Shown piece after piece: positions 44,451-53,021 of a stretch of 64,000 nucleotides of DNA. The notes beneath the pieces are model-generated. The model did not search any database. It was given only the letters and a program-made list of their open reading frames with translations, and had not been told where the DNA came from. The translations under genes and the position numbers were made by a program. The stretch lies in assembly GCF_009831575.1 (NCBI RefSeq), contig NZ_WUUT01000002.1, positions 1 to 64,000 of the forward strand. The letters are read 5' to 3'. How positions within the stretch are numbered: position 1 is the stretch's first letter; every line of letters begins with the position of its first letter. The stretch comes from Halovenus carboxidivorans (lineage in GTDB: Archaea; Halobacteriota; Halobacteria; Halobacteriales; Haloarculaceae).

Positions 44451-44633
44451 ATGAAATCGGATATTCGCGTCTGTTCTGCCTGGGAGTCGGCCCACGAGCG
44501 GCCGGTGTACACGCTCGGCGAGGAGTGCCCCGACTGCGGTGCGGAGGCCGTCAACAGCGCCCCTGCGCCGTTCTCGCCGGAGGATCCATATGGGGAGTAT
44601 CGACGCGCTCTTAAGCGGCGCAACCGGGAATGA
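44451..44633 (+). CDS. nop10: H/ACA ribonucleoprotein Nop10
   Basis: A 60-residue protein of the box H/ACA RNP that guides RNA pseudouridylation with Cbf5, Gar1 and L7Ae. Only one full CxxC pair remains (CPDCGAE near 26), with a lone Cys at 8 (VCSAW) in place of the first zinc-binding pair seen in other archaeal Nop10. It is 24 bp after aIF2-alpha and 4 bp before the PAC2 gene. Confidence 0.93.
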   Translation: MKSDIRVCSAWESAHERPVYTLGEECPDCGAEAVNSAPAPFSPEDPYGEYRRALKRRNRE

Positions 44634-44637
44634 GTGT

Positions 44638-45390
44638 ATGGACGAATTCGAGGTCGAAGCAGTCGGGGAGCCAGACCTAGCAGATCCAGTGTTCGTCGAG
44701 GGGTTACCGGGTGTCGGTCACGTCGGAAAGCTCGCAGCGGAGCATCTCGTCGAGGAACTCGACGGTGAGTTAGTCCGGCGGATCTACTCGACACACCTGC
44801 CGCCACAGGTCAGCGTCGAGGAGGGCCGGACCCAACTCGCGAGCGCGGAGATTCACGCCGTCTCCGTCGACAACGTGGATCTGCTCGTACTGACCGGCGA
44901 CCACCAGGCACAGGACACCGTCGGCCACTACGGTCTGACCGACGCGGTGCTGGACGTCGCGGAGGAGTTCGGCGCGAGCAGGCTGTTCGCGCTGGGCGGT
45001 GTCCCGACCGGCGAACTCATCGAGGAGTACGACGTCATCGGCGCGATCAACGACGACGACCAGCGCGAGGAACTCGAAGGCGTCGGCGTCGAGTTCCGCG
45101 GCGACGAACCCGCGGGCGGGATCGTCGGCGTCAGCGGACTCCTGCTCGGCCTGGGCGAGCGCCGGGACCTCCCGGCGGCCTGTCTGATGGGCGAAACGAG
45201 CGGCTATCTGGTCGATCCGAAAAGCGCACAGGCGGTGCTGGAAGTGCTACAGGAGATTGCCGGCTTCGAGGTCGATTTCAGTTCGCTAGAGGATCGGGCC
45301 GACGAGATGGAGGAAGTCGTCCGGAAGATTCAGGAGATGGAGCAGGGAACGCCGACGCCGTCGGACGAGGACCTGCGGTACATCGGTTGA
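44638..45390 (+). CDS. proteasome assembly chaperone family (PAC2) protein
   Basis: A 250-residue protein of the PAC2 superfamily, with GLPGVGHVGKLAAEHLVEEL near the start and GLLLGLGERRDLPAACLMGET. The archaeal homologues are proposed to help proteasome assembly by ATP-independent means; direct evidence is limited. The ATG at 44638 lies 4 bp after the Nop10 stop, in the standard archaeal gene order. Confidence 0.9.
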   Translation: MDEFEVEAVGEPDLADPVFVEGLPGVGHVGKLAAEHLVEELDGELVRRIYSTHLPPQVSVEEGRTQLASAEIHAVSVDNVDLLVLTGDHQAQDTVGHYGLTDAVLDVAEEFGASRLFALGGVPTGELIEEYDVIGAINDDDQREELEGVGVEFRGDEPAGGIVGVSGLLLGLGERRDLPAACLMGETSGYLVDPKSAQAVLEVLQEIAGFEVDFSSLEDRADEMEEVVRKIQEMEQGTPTPSDEDLRYIG

Positions 45391-45441
45391 CCGGCGTCGC
45401 GGTGACTGCTCGACGAGGAGAACGGAGAAGACGCCGGGTCG

Positions 45442-45972
45442 TTACGCGACGAGTTCTTCCTGGCCGCGCTCGACTTTGATCCGGCAGGGCGGCGTGATCT
45501 TGTTGTACGCGCGGCGGTAGGCTTCTTTCACGGCCTCGGCCTGATCGACGTCACAGTAGGCCGTGAAGAGTCGCTCGCCGGCCTGGATCCGCGCGGCGGT
45601 GCCGACGATCTTTCCGAAGGCCTGTCGCATCCCGTCGGAGACACGGTCCGCACCCGCACCGGTCGCCTGCTTGTTCTCTCGGAGCACCTGGTGGGGGAAC
45701 TTCCGGAGCACCATCTTGTAGTTGTTCTCGCCGAGTTCCTGGATGAGGTATCGGTTCGCCGACAGACGGGAGGCTTCGAGAGAGCCGTGTCGGATCTGGA
45801 CGGTCTCTTCGACCACCAGCGAGATCTGGACCGGGTAGTCCTCGGGCTCTGTCTGCTTGTCGCCCATCTGGTGCTGTGCGATCTTCGAGCCGGGAATACC
45901 CGTGATGTACTCCCGTCGCGTGTACGCGGGCTTGTCGATGTCCCGGTACATCGAGGCTGGCTTCTCAGACAT
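45442..45972 (-). CDS. rpl10e: 50S ribosomal protein L10e (L16 family)
   Basis: A 176-residue ribosomal protein at the peptidyl-transferase region. It starts [22 protein letters not shown] and includes [17 protein letters not shown], the conserved loop near the A site. It is monocistronic, on the strand opposite to the PAC2 operon. A TTTATCC element about 30 bp before the ATG at 45972 may be its TATA box. Confidence 0.96.
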   Translation of the reverse strand: MSEKPASMYRDIDKPAYTRREYITGIPGSKIAQHQMGDKQTEPEDYPVQISLVVEETVQIRHGSLEASRLSANRYLIQELGENNYKMVLRKFPHQVLRENKQATGAGADRVSDGMRQAFGKIVGTAARIQAGERLFTAYCDVDQAEAVKEAYRRAYNKITPPCRIKVERGQEELVA

Positions 45973-46133
45973 AATTTGCTCTTAACCGAACGTGGCCAAC
46001 AGCGAGGATAAAGCCTTCGGAGTCGGCCCGTCCCCGACGGCGGTTGTGGCGGGCAAATGTCCCCAGAAACGAACATGACGGTGACAGCACACGTACTACC
46101 CACCTTATGTAGGGAGAGCCCTAACACGTAGAT

Positions 46134-47129
46134 ATGAACATGCTCGTCGACGGCGAGTGGCGAACCGACGCCTACGAGACAACGAACGAGGACGGGGAGT
46201 TCGAGCGCCAGGAGACGGCGTTCCGAGACTGGATCCGCGACGACCCCGACGCGCGCTTCCAGCCGGAAGCCGGACGGTATCACCTCTACGTCTGCTACGC
46301 CTGTCCGTGGGCCCATCGGACGCTGTTGATCCGGAAACTGAAGGGGCTGGAAGACGCTATCACCGTCGATTACGTCGACCCGTTCCGCGACGAGGGCGGC
46401 TGGCAGTTCACCCCCGAGAAGGAGGGCTGTACGCCGGACACCGTCAACGGCAGCGACTACCTGCGGGAGGTCTACCAGGCGGCCGACCCGGACATGACCG
46501 GCCGGGTGACCGTCCCGGTGCTGTGGGACAAACAGGGGGAGACGATCGTCAACAACGAGTCCGAGGAGATTCTGCGGATGCTCGACACCGAGTTCGACGA
46601 CGTTGCGAGCCGCGACGTGGACCTCTACCCCGAGGGCTACCAGGAGGAGGTCGACCGGATCATCGACGAGATCTACGAGCCGATCAACAACGGCGTCTAC
46701 CGCACCGGCTTCGCCAAGTCACAGGCGGCCTACGACGAGGCCGTCGAGGAACTGTTCGACGCCCTAGACCACTGGGACGATGTGCTGGCCGACCAGCGCT
46801 ATCTCGCCGGCGACCGCCTCACCGAGGCGGACATCTGCATGTTCACGACGCTGGTCCGGTTCGACCAGGTCTATCACACTCACTTCATGTGCAACAAAAA
46901 ACAGATCCAGCAGTACGACAACCTCTGGCCGTACCTCCGTGACCTGTACCAGACCGACGGCGTCGCCGAGACGGTCAACATGGACCACATCAAGGAGCAC
47001 TACTACACCACCCACCCCGACGTGACGCCGACGCGGATCATCGCCGCCGGGCCGGACCTCGATTTCGAGGCCGACCACGACCGGGACGAACTCCCCGGCG
47101 GCCCCCCGGAATCGCTCCTTCCGGCCTGA
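46134..47129 (+). CDS. Xi-class glutathione S-transferase-like (glutathionyl-hydroquinone reductase family)
   Basis: A 331-residue protein with a thioredoxin-fold N-terminus and an all-helical C-terminus. YACPWAHR near residue 60 includes the catalytic Cys of the S-glutathionyl-hydroquinone reductase family, and the C-terminal Tyr-rich region (FDQVYHTHFMCNKK) is also typical. Haloarchaea use gamma-glutamylcysteine instead of glutathione, so the thiol partner is likely different. A CTTATGTAGG TATA-like element lies about 25-30 bp before the ATG. Confidence 0.9.
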   Translation: MNMLVDGEWRTDAYETTNEDGEFERQETAFRDWIRDDPDARFQPEAGRYHLYVCYACPWAHRTLLIRKLKGLEDAITVDYVDPFRDEGGWQFTPEKEGCTPDTVNGSDYLREVYQAADPDMTGRVTVPVLWDKQGETIVNNESEEILRMLDTEFDDVASRDVDLYPEGYQEEVDRIIDEIYEPINNGVYRTGFAKSQAAYDEAVEELFDALDHWDDVLADQRYLAGDRLTEADICMFTTLVRFDQVYHTHFMCNKKQIQQYDNLWPYLRDLYQTDGVAETVNMDHIKEHYYTTHPDVTPTRIIAAGPDLDFEADHDRDELPGGPPESLLPA

Positions 47130-47130
47130 C

Positions 47131-47649
47131 TCACTCGATCACCGCGCGCAGACTCGATTCTGGGTTCTCGAGGAAGGGAAACACCGTCCCGAGTACCGCC
47201 CCGTAGAGGACGTGCCAGCTCAACAGCGTCCCCGTCACGTACGGCATCGTCGGCGGATCGACCAGTCCGACGAACTGCGCCCACGCCGGCAACACGAACC
47301 CCGTCGCCATCACGGCGAGCAGCAGGCCGAAGATGATCCCTGCGAGGATACTCTTCCACAGCCAGTTCGTGATACCGACGATGCCGGGATCCGAGAGCAC
47401 GCCCGCGAAGACGAGTCCGAACAGCGTGCCGTGGACCACGTGTGCGAACACCCCCGCGACGAGCGAGCCCTCCAGTCCGTACATCCCCGCAATCGTCTGG
47501 CCGAACAGCTCCGGCTCGACGGGCAGAATCACCAGCATCGTCGCGAGCGTCGCGAGAAATCCCGCGAGCGCGCCGCCTCGCCACGCCACCGGGACATCGA
47601 ACTCCGAGTCGCTGTCGATGTCCCGCCCGTAGTGATCGCTGATTGCCAT
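47131..47649 (-). CDS. integral membrane protein of unknown function
   Basis: A 172-residue protein with an acidic 25-residue N-terminus and four to five hydrophobic spans, small-residue rich. The repeated patterns AGVFAHVVHGTLFGLVFAGVL and WHVLYGAVLGTVFPFLEN suggest an internal duplication around a His-containing span, written here only to show this. It ends 1 bp from the stop of the GST-like gene. No family is assigned. Confidence 0.75.
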   Translation of the reverse strand: MAISDHYGRDIDSDSEFDVPVAWRGGALAGFLATLATMLVILPVEPELFGQTIAGMYGLEGSLVAGVFAHVVHGTLFGLVFAGVLSDPGIVGITNWLWKSILAGIIFGLLLAVMATGFVLPAWAQFVGLVDPPTMPYVTGTLLSWHVLYGAVLGTVFPFLENPESSLRAVIE

Positions 47650-47744
47650 GTTGTGACGTGTAGTATGGCCTGGATAACAAAATAATTAATCATGATAGAT
47701 GCGGGAGTACGGCGGGAACCGCCGAGCAGTCCCGACCCTGATCG

Positions 47745-47767
47745 GCGACCGAATTATTACGGGTCGC
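47745..47767. promoter_or_regulatory. inverted repeat around the TATA region of the esterase gene
   Basis: GCGACC (47745-47750) and GGTCGC (47762-47767) flank GAATTATTACG, the probable TATA element, 16-38 bp before the ATG at 47783. A regulator binding here would block the core promoter. Confidence 0.4.
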
Positions 47768-47782
47768 TGCGTGGCCGGAGAC

Positions 47783-48721
47783 ATGAGCGATCGACAGCTC
47801 AATCCACAGACAGAAGCGCTCCTCGAGACGCTGGGTGAGGGAATCACGCCGCCGACGTACACGCTGTCGGTCCCCGAGGGCCGGGAGATGTTGGACGACC
47901 TGTTCGAGGTGACCGACCCGGAGGCGGTCGGCGAGGTAATGGACACGGAGATTCAGGGCCCGGACGGTCCGATTCCGCTCCGGATCTACGCGCCGGAGGG
48001 CTCCGGTCCGTTTCCGGTGCTGGTCTTCTTCCACGGCGGCGGCTGGGTCCGGGGCTCGCTGGACGGGTACGACGGACTCTGTCGGCGGCTGGCGAACCGC
48101 AGCGAGGCGATCGTCGTCTCGGTCGATTACCGGCGTGCGCCGGAACATCCGTTCCCGGCGGGATTCGAGGACTGTTACGCCGCGACGGAGTGGGCCGCCG
48201 AATACGCCGCCGAACTGGGCGGCGATCCGGATCGGATCGCCGTCGGCGGCGACAGCGCCGGGGGCAACCTGACCGCCGCGGTGACGCTCGCGACCCGGGA
48301 CAGAGACGGACCCGACCTCGACCACCAACTGCTGATCTATCCGGCGACGAACTCTCCGCTGGTGCAGTGGTTCGACTCCTACGACGAAAACGAGTCGGGG
48401 TATCTGCTGGAACTGGACAGCGTCGAGTGGTATCTCGACCAGTACGTCGACGACGCCGACCACGGCAACCAGTACGCGTTCCCGTTGCGGGCGCGGGACC
48501 TCTCCGGACTGCCGGAGGCGACGGTCATCACCGCCGGGTTCGATCCGATCCGCGACGAGGGCATCGCCTACGCCGACCGACTCGCAGAGGACGGGGTCGA
48601 CGTCGAACACATGCACTACGAGTCACAGATCCACGCCTTCGTCAGCCTCTACGAACACCTCGACGACGGTGCCGAAGCGATCGACCGGATGGGCGAACGC
48701 CTCCGGTCGGCCTTCGAGTAG
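47783..48721 (+). CDS. alpha/beta-hydrolase (HSL-type esterase)
   Basis: A 312-residue hydrolase of the hormone-sensitive-lipase group. HGGGW near residue 78 forms the oxyanion hole, GDSAGG near 155 holds the nucleophile Ser, and the Asp (DPIRDEG) and His (QIHAF) complete the triad near 255 and 285. Such enzymes hydrolyse short-chain acyl esters. The ATG at 47783 gives a typical start; an earlier in-frame ATG at 47699 spans the promoter. The substrate is unknown. Confidence 0.9.
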   Translation: MSDRQLNPQTEALLETLGEGITPPTYTLSVPEGREMLDDLFEVTDPEAVGEVMDTEIQGPDGPIPLRIYAPEGSGPFPVLVFFHGGGWVRGSLDGYDGLCRRLANRSEAIVVSVDYRRAPEHPFPAGFEDCYAATEWAAEYAAELGGDPDRIAVGGDSAGGNLTAAVTLATRDRDGPDLDHQLLIYPATNSPLVQWFDSYDENESGYLLELDSVEWYLDQYVDDADHGNQYAFPLRARDLSGLPEATVITAGFDPIRDEGIAYADRLAEDGVDVEHMHYESQIHAFVSLYEHLDDGAEAIDRMGERLRSAFE

Positions 48722-48808
48722 CGCCGGGGGTCCGTGACTCTCCGGCCGGGGACCGAATGTAGGCGGCGTTTACTAAAACAGCTACAGAGTATAATCCGGC
48801 TGGAGGAA

Positions 48809-49081
48809 ATGAACGCACAGCCAGGCCGATACCGTTCGACGGGGGATACTGACCGACAGGCGGGACGTACCGAACCCGACAGCAGTCCCGCAGAGGGGGG
48901 ACGGTGCTACGAGTGTCTGGACTGTGGACGAGCGTGTGAGACGTTCACTGAGGGATGTCCCGACTGCGGAGCGTGTCAGTTTCGGACGACGGCTCCGGTA
49001 GCGAGAGACAGGCCTGAGTCGCGGCAGAGCAGGGCGTTCGAGCGGGCGTTAGCGCGGCTCAACCCCTACGTCCCGCGGTAG
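48809..49081 (+). CDS. small double zinc-ribbon-like protein
   Basis: A 90-residue protein from the ATG at 48809. Seven cysteines between residues 33 and 56 (CYECLDCGRACE, GCPDCGACQF) suggest one or two metal sites. The first 30 residues are polar, and the C-terminal 30 are basic and helical, which is unusual beside acidic neighbours. It is convergent with the gene ending at 49082. No function is known. Confidence 0.65.
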   Translation: MNAQPGRYRSTGDTDRQAGRTEPDSSPAEGGRCYECLDCGRACETFTEGCPDCGACQFRTTAPVARDRPESRQSRAFERALARLNPYVPR

Positions 49082-50914
49082 TCAGTCGTCTGCTCGGGCC
49101 TGTTCGAGCAGTTCGTCCGGGGCTACCGACGCGAACCGGACGACAGCGTCGAAGTGTTCCAGCGGGAACCGATCACCGCTGGTGATGCCACGTCCCTGTT
49201 GGTCGGCCAGTTCGCGGTCGATAAACCGCCGCGCGACCAGCGCGAGTCGGCCCTCGCCGTCGGCCAACTGCTTTTGGGCCTGTTCGAGCAGTAACGCGGC
49301 CGTGAACACGTCGAAGATGTAGTTCGACAGCCGCTTGGCCGTGAGTTGTGCGTACTCGCCGTCGGCCGTCGCGAGGTCGCCCAGAGCCATCGTCAACTGC
49401 TGGTACTCCTCCTCGACGAGTTCGGCGTGAGCGTCGAGCGCGGGGTGATCGATCCCGTCGAGACGGTCCTGCATAGCCGCCATGAACGGTTCGTGGGCGT
49501 CCTCGCGTTCGAGTGCCCGCAACACGTCCAGCGCGAGGATGTTCTCGGTCCCCTCCCAGATGGGAAGCACCTGGGCGTCCCGGAGCAGGCGGTTCGTGAC
49601 GAACTCCTCGACGTAGCCGTTGCCGCCCTGAATCTCCATGGCGTATGATGTCGTGTCGATGGCCATCCGCGCCGTGCGAAGCTTCGCAATCGGAATCAGC
49701 AGCCGCATCAGCCGGTAAGTCTCCTCGGCGTCCTCGCCCTCCCGGACGGCCTGTTCGCGCTCGGCAAACAGCCGGGCGGCCTCGAACGTGAAGGCGGTTG
49801 CGGCCTCGTGATCGACGGCCATATCCACCAGGTCGGCGCGCATCAGCGGGTACTGGTCGATAGTGTCCCCGAAGGCCTCGCGGGTCGCGGCGTGGATCTT
49901 GCTCTCCAGCAGGGCCCGGCCCATGATGCCGCAGGCGCCGGTGGCGTTCGAGAGGCGTTCGAGGTTCAGCATCTCCGTCATCTGCTTGAAGCCGTTCTGT
50001 TCCTCTCCGACCAGATACGCCTTCGTGTCCTCGAACTCGACTTCGCCGGTCGGAACCGCCGTCGTTCCGAGTTTGTCCTTCAGCCGCCGGTACAGTTGGT
50101 CGTTGACCGCGTCGACTGGGGGCGGGCCGTCGAAGGCCCGTCGCCTGCCCTTGGTCAACACGCCGTCGTCGGGGTCGCCGTGGGGAACGAGAAACATCGA
50201 GAGCCCCTCGGTGCCGTCCGGAGCGTCCGGCGTGCGGGCGAGTGCGAGCGTCCCCTCGGCGTCGATGTTCGAGCAGAACCACTTCTCGCCGGTGAGTCGC
50301 CAGCAGTCGGCCGCCTCGTCGTACTCCGCGGTCGTCTCGTTCGCGCCCACGTCGCTGCCGCCCTGCTCCTCGGTGAGAAACATCGCCCCCTCGATCATCT
50401 CGTCGTGCTCGCGGCTGGTCAGCGCCTCGTAGTACGCCGAGAGACTCCCGTCGTCGAACAGTTCGAGGACGTGTGCCGCCCCCGCGGTCATCGCAACTGG
50501 ACAGCCAAAGCCGCTGCCCTCGGCGTAGGTGAGCAGGTAGAACATCGAGAGGAAATGCGTCAGCGGCAGTGGCTCCTCCCGCTCCGGCGGAGCCCGGAAA
50601 CAGTCCGCGATGAGCCCCGTCTCGTAGACCAGCCGTTCGTTCTCGAACTGCTCGGCCGGATACCGGACGAAGTTCTGGACGTTGCCGTGTTTGTCGTAGG
50701 TGTGCAGTTCCGGCCCGTGCGTGTCGATGTAATCGGCGTTGTCAGCGACGGTGTTGCCGATGATCGCACCCAACTCCGCCAGTTTCGGTTCGGCGTACGC
50801 GAAGTCCTCGGCGTCGTAGACGCGTTCGATCTCCCGCTGTGCGGTCTCGTCGACCGCCCAGTAGTTCAAGTGGCGACCCTCCTGGAACTGGCTGTAATCT
50901 CGACCGTCCCCCAT
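49082..50914 (-). CDS. acyl-CoA dehydrogenase, AidB-like long form
   Basis: A 610-residue acyl-CoA dehydrogenase-fold flavoprotein, much longer than the 402-residue enzyme at 48. MFLTEEQGGSDVGANET gives the flavin-binding segment, WFCSNIDAEG and QGGNGYVEEF are conserved, and VLPIWEGTENI holds the Glu position. The extra about 150 C-terminal residues are helical, as in AidB and long-chain-type family members. The substrate is not known; roles in fatty acid breakdown or alkylation protection are both possible. Confidence 0.88.
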   Translation of the reverse strand: MGDGRDYSQFQEGRHLNYWAVDETAQREIERVYDAEDFAYAEPKLAELGAIIGNTVADNADYIDTHGPELHTYDKHGNVQNFVRYPAEQFENERLVYETGLIADCFRAPPEREEPLPLTHFLSMFYLLTYAEGSGFGCPVAMTAGAAHVLELFDDGSLSAYYEALTSREHDEMIEGAMFLTEEQGGSDVGANETTAEYDEAADCWRLTGEKWFCSNIDAEGTLALARTPDAPDGTEGLSMFLVPHGDPDDGVLTKGRRRAFDGPPPVDAVNDQLYRRLKDKLGTTAVPTGEVEFEDTKAYLVGEEQNGFKQMTEMLNLERLSNATGACGIMGRALLESKIHAATREAFGDTIDQYPLMRADLVDMAVDHEAATAFTFEAARLFAEREQAVREGEDAEETYRLMRLLIPIAKLRTARMAIDTTSYAMEIQGGNGYVEEFVTNRLLRDAQVLPIWEGTENILALDVLRALEREDAHEPFMAAMQDRLDGIDHPALDAHAELVEEEYQQLTMALGDLATADGEYAQLTAKRLSNYIFDVFTAALLLEQAQKQLADGEGRLALVARRFIDRELADQQGRGITSGDRFPLEHFDAVVRFASVAPDELLEQARADD

Positions 50915-50995
50915 ACCACGTCCATCACGCAGGCGAGAAATAAGTGTTACCGCGCATCACTCCGTCGACTCGGCGTCGACGCGGATCGTCGGGAA

Positions 50996-52861
50996 CTACT
51001 CGGACAGCGCCGACTCCTCGATTTCGGAGACGTACTCCTCGAAGGTGGCTTCGTCGACAGCGAGGTCACGCTCCTCGAACCGCTCGGCGAGCAGCGCCGG
51101 CACGCGGTAATCGTACCGGCCGCGTCCGGCGTGTTCGATCAGCCCCTTGGTACGGAGCCGACGGTTGTGGGCGTAGGCGTCCGTTCGGCTGCCGTCCCCG
51201 CCGGCCGAGAAGTGTGCGTTCAGCGGCGTCTCCGGCCCGGCATCCCGGTAGAATTCGAGCATCTTCCGTGTCTTCGTCCGGAGTCCCGTGATCTCGGCTT
51301 TCAACTCCCGAACGACCAGTTCGGCGTCCTCGGTCTCCGTCGCCGTTTTCGAGCGTTCGCCCGCCGCGTCGAGAAACTCCGTCTCCTCGCGGATCTGTCC
51401 GCCGGCCTCGGTACCCGACTGCATCTCGGTGACGGAGTTGAGCGCTTCGAGCACCGCGTCGGCGCTGAACTCGCTGGCCGCACCGTTGGACTGTGCGACC
51501 GCACCGCCGTCGGTCGATGCGAACTCGGCGTCGGCCGCCCACGCGATCTCAGTCTCCTCGGCCGCTCCGCTCTCGTCGTCGACGGTCGGACTCGGCTCGT
51601 CTGTGTCCTCCGCATCGGCTGACTCCTCGGTCTCGTCCCCGTGGAACGAGCCCTCCTCGACAGGGTCGTCTGTCCTCTCGTCGGCTTCGGAGTCCTCCGT
51701 GTCCGTCTCCCGAGACGGCGTAGCCGGGGATTTGAGATCGGGGCCGCTGTCGAGATCAGGTGCGGTCGTCTTCGCTCTGCCGCGTTCGTGCTCGGTCCGA
51801 CCGGGTTGTGCGCCGTTGACCTCCTCGACCAGCGAGTTGACGAACTGCTCGGCCATGCGGCTGAGATCACGGGCGTCCTGGAGTTCGCGTTCGAGTTCTG
51901 CGATACGGGAGTTCTTCCGGTCCAGTTCCTCGCGGAGTTCCTCGATTCGGTTCTCGCGCTGCTGTTTCTCCTCGGAGATGTCCTGCAGTTCCGAGACGAG
52001 GTCGTCGCTGACACTTTTCAGGTCCGGGCGCTCGAAGTCGTCCAGTCCCGGCGTCGCTCCGGCGTCAAACGTCTGTTTACGGAAGAACTGGACCCGCTGG
52101 ATGGATTCCGCCCAGTCGGTCATCAGAAAGCCCTCGCCGTCGTCGAGGTCTTCGACAGCGTCGGCGTAATCGCCGTCCAGAATCCGCCCGACGACTTTCG
52201 TATCGTTGTTCCAGGTCAGGCGGTGCCAGAGCAGCCAGTCGCACTGCGTGATGAAATCTTTCTTCACGTCTGCGGGCCGCTGGCTGATGCCGCAGATTCC
52301 GAGACCGTGTTTCCGGCCGCGCTTGCCGATTTTGATGAGCATGCGGCCACACTCGCCGACGGAGCCGTTCTCGGGAATGTACTCGTGGACCTCCTCGACC
52401 AGCAGCAGGAAGGGCTGTTTCTGCTTTTTCGCTTTCGCGAAGAGGCTGCGAGCGACCGCGGTCAGCACCTCCTCGGCCTCGGACTCGTCGAGATAACTGG
52501 AGACGTCGAGAATGATCGGCACGTTCTGCTCTAAGGCGAGCGAGGCGAGTTTCTCGGCGTGATCGGCGCTGATCTGGATATCACACTCCTCGTCTGCGCC
52601 CGCGTGCAGAATCTCGTACTCCTCTTTGAGGCCGTAATACTCCCCGTCGATGTCGACGATCAGCAGCCCGAAGCCGTTGTCCAGCAGTTTCTCCGCGATG
52701 ACACTGGCGGAGTTCGATTTGCCGCTCCCGGATTTGCCGGTGACGAACCCGCGCCCGGTCAACAGCTCGACGACAGGCAGAGAGACCTCCGTCCCGGCCT
52801 CGCCGGTGTTGCCGAATCCGCTGCTGCGCTCGGCGACTGTGATCCGCTCCGTCTCGCTCAT
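50996..52861 (-). CDS. HerA-like ATPase with coiled coil and acidic linker
   Basis: A 621-residue protein. Residues 1-270 form a HerA/FtsK-type ATPase with Walker A GKSGSGKSN (42-50) and Walker B LLVEEVHEYIP near 145-155, and a divergent VDIDGEYYGL strand. A coiled coil lies at about 285-350, an acidic low-complexity linker at about 365-480, and a winged-helix-like C-terminus (RTDAYAHNRRLRTKGLIEHAG) at about 560-621. The ATG at 52861 is used; an upstream reading crosses the divergent promoter. No NurA nuclease gene is near. Chromosome handling or repair is a reasonable guess. Confidence 0.85.
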   Translation of the reverse strand: MSETERITVAERSSGFGNTGEAGTEVSLPVVELLTGRGFVTGKSGSGKSNSASVIAEKLLDNGFGLLIVDIDGEYYGLKEEYEILHAGADEECDIQISADHAEKLASLALEQNVPIILDVSSYLDESEAEEVLTAVARSLFAKAKKQKQPFLLLVEEVHEYIPENGSVGECGRMLIKIGKRGRKHGLGICGISQRPADVKKDFITQCDWLLWHRLTWNNDTKVVGRILDGDYADAVEDLDDGEGFLMTDWAESIQRVQFFRKQTFDAGATPGLDDFERPDLKSVSDDLVSELQDISEEKQQRENRIEELREELDRKNSRIAELERELQDARDLSRMAEQFVNSLVEEVNGAQPGRTEHERGRAKTTAPDLDSGPDLKSPATPSRETDTEDSEADERTDDPVEEGSFHGDETEESADAEDTDEPSPTVDDESGAAEETEIAWAADAEFASTDGGAVAQSNGAASEFSADAVLEALNSVTEMQSGTEAGGQIREETEFLDAAGERSKTATETEDAELVVRELKAEITGLRTKTRKMLEFYRDAGPETPLNAHFSAGGDGSRTDAYAHNRRLRTKGLIEHAGRGRYDYRVPALLAERFEERDLAVDEATFEEYVSEIEESALSE

Positions 52862-52966
52862 ACCCCAAGTAGAGAGATCACCGGCCATAACTCTCCGTCA
52901 GACGGACGGCGGACGCTCGGGGCGACCGCCGACGGAACCCGGAAATGAAAACGGTTATGAGGAGAT

Positions 52967-52980
52967 TTAGGCTAACCTAA
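52967..52980. promoter_or_regulatory. DtxR-like operator 1
   Basis: TTAGGCTAACCTAA is a near-perfect inverted repeat (TTAGG/CCTAA) of the type bound by DtxR/IdeR/SirR iron-dependent repressors. It lies upstream of the TTATAT TATA box of the following lipoprotein gene. Confidence 0.7.
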
Positions 52981-52992
52981 GAATAGAAACGG

Positions 52993-52998
52993 TTATAT
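52993..52998 (+). promoter_or_regulatory. TATA box of the iron-type lipoprotein gene
   Basis: TTATAT lies between two DtxR-like palindromes, 24-29 bp before the ATG at 53022, giving a near-leaderless transcript. Confidence 0.6.
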
Positions 52999-53001
52999 AT
53001 G

Positions 53002-53019
53002 TTTTAGGCTAGCCTAAAA
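53002..53019. promoter_or_regulatory. DtxR-like operator 2 (perfect 18-bp palindrome)
   Basis: TTTTAGGCTAGCCTAAAA is perfectly self-complementary over 18 bp and ends 2 bp before the ATG at 53022. It resembles the TTAGGCTAGCCTAA core of metal-dependent repressor sites. Its centre is 37 bp from that of operator 1, so two dimers could flank the TATA box. Confidence 0.75.
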
Positions 53020-53021
53020 AC

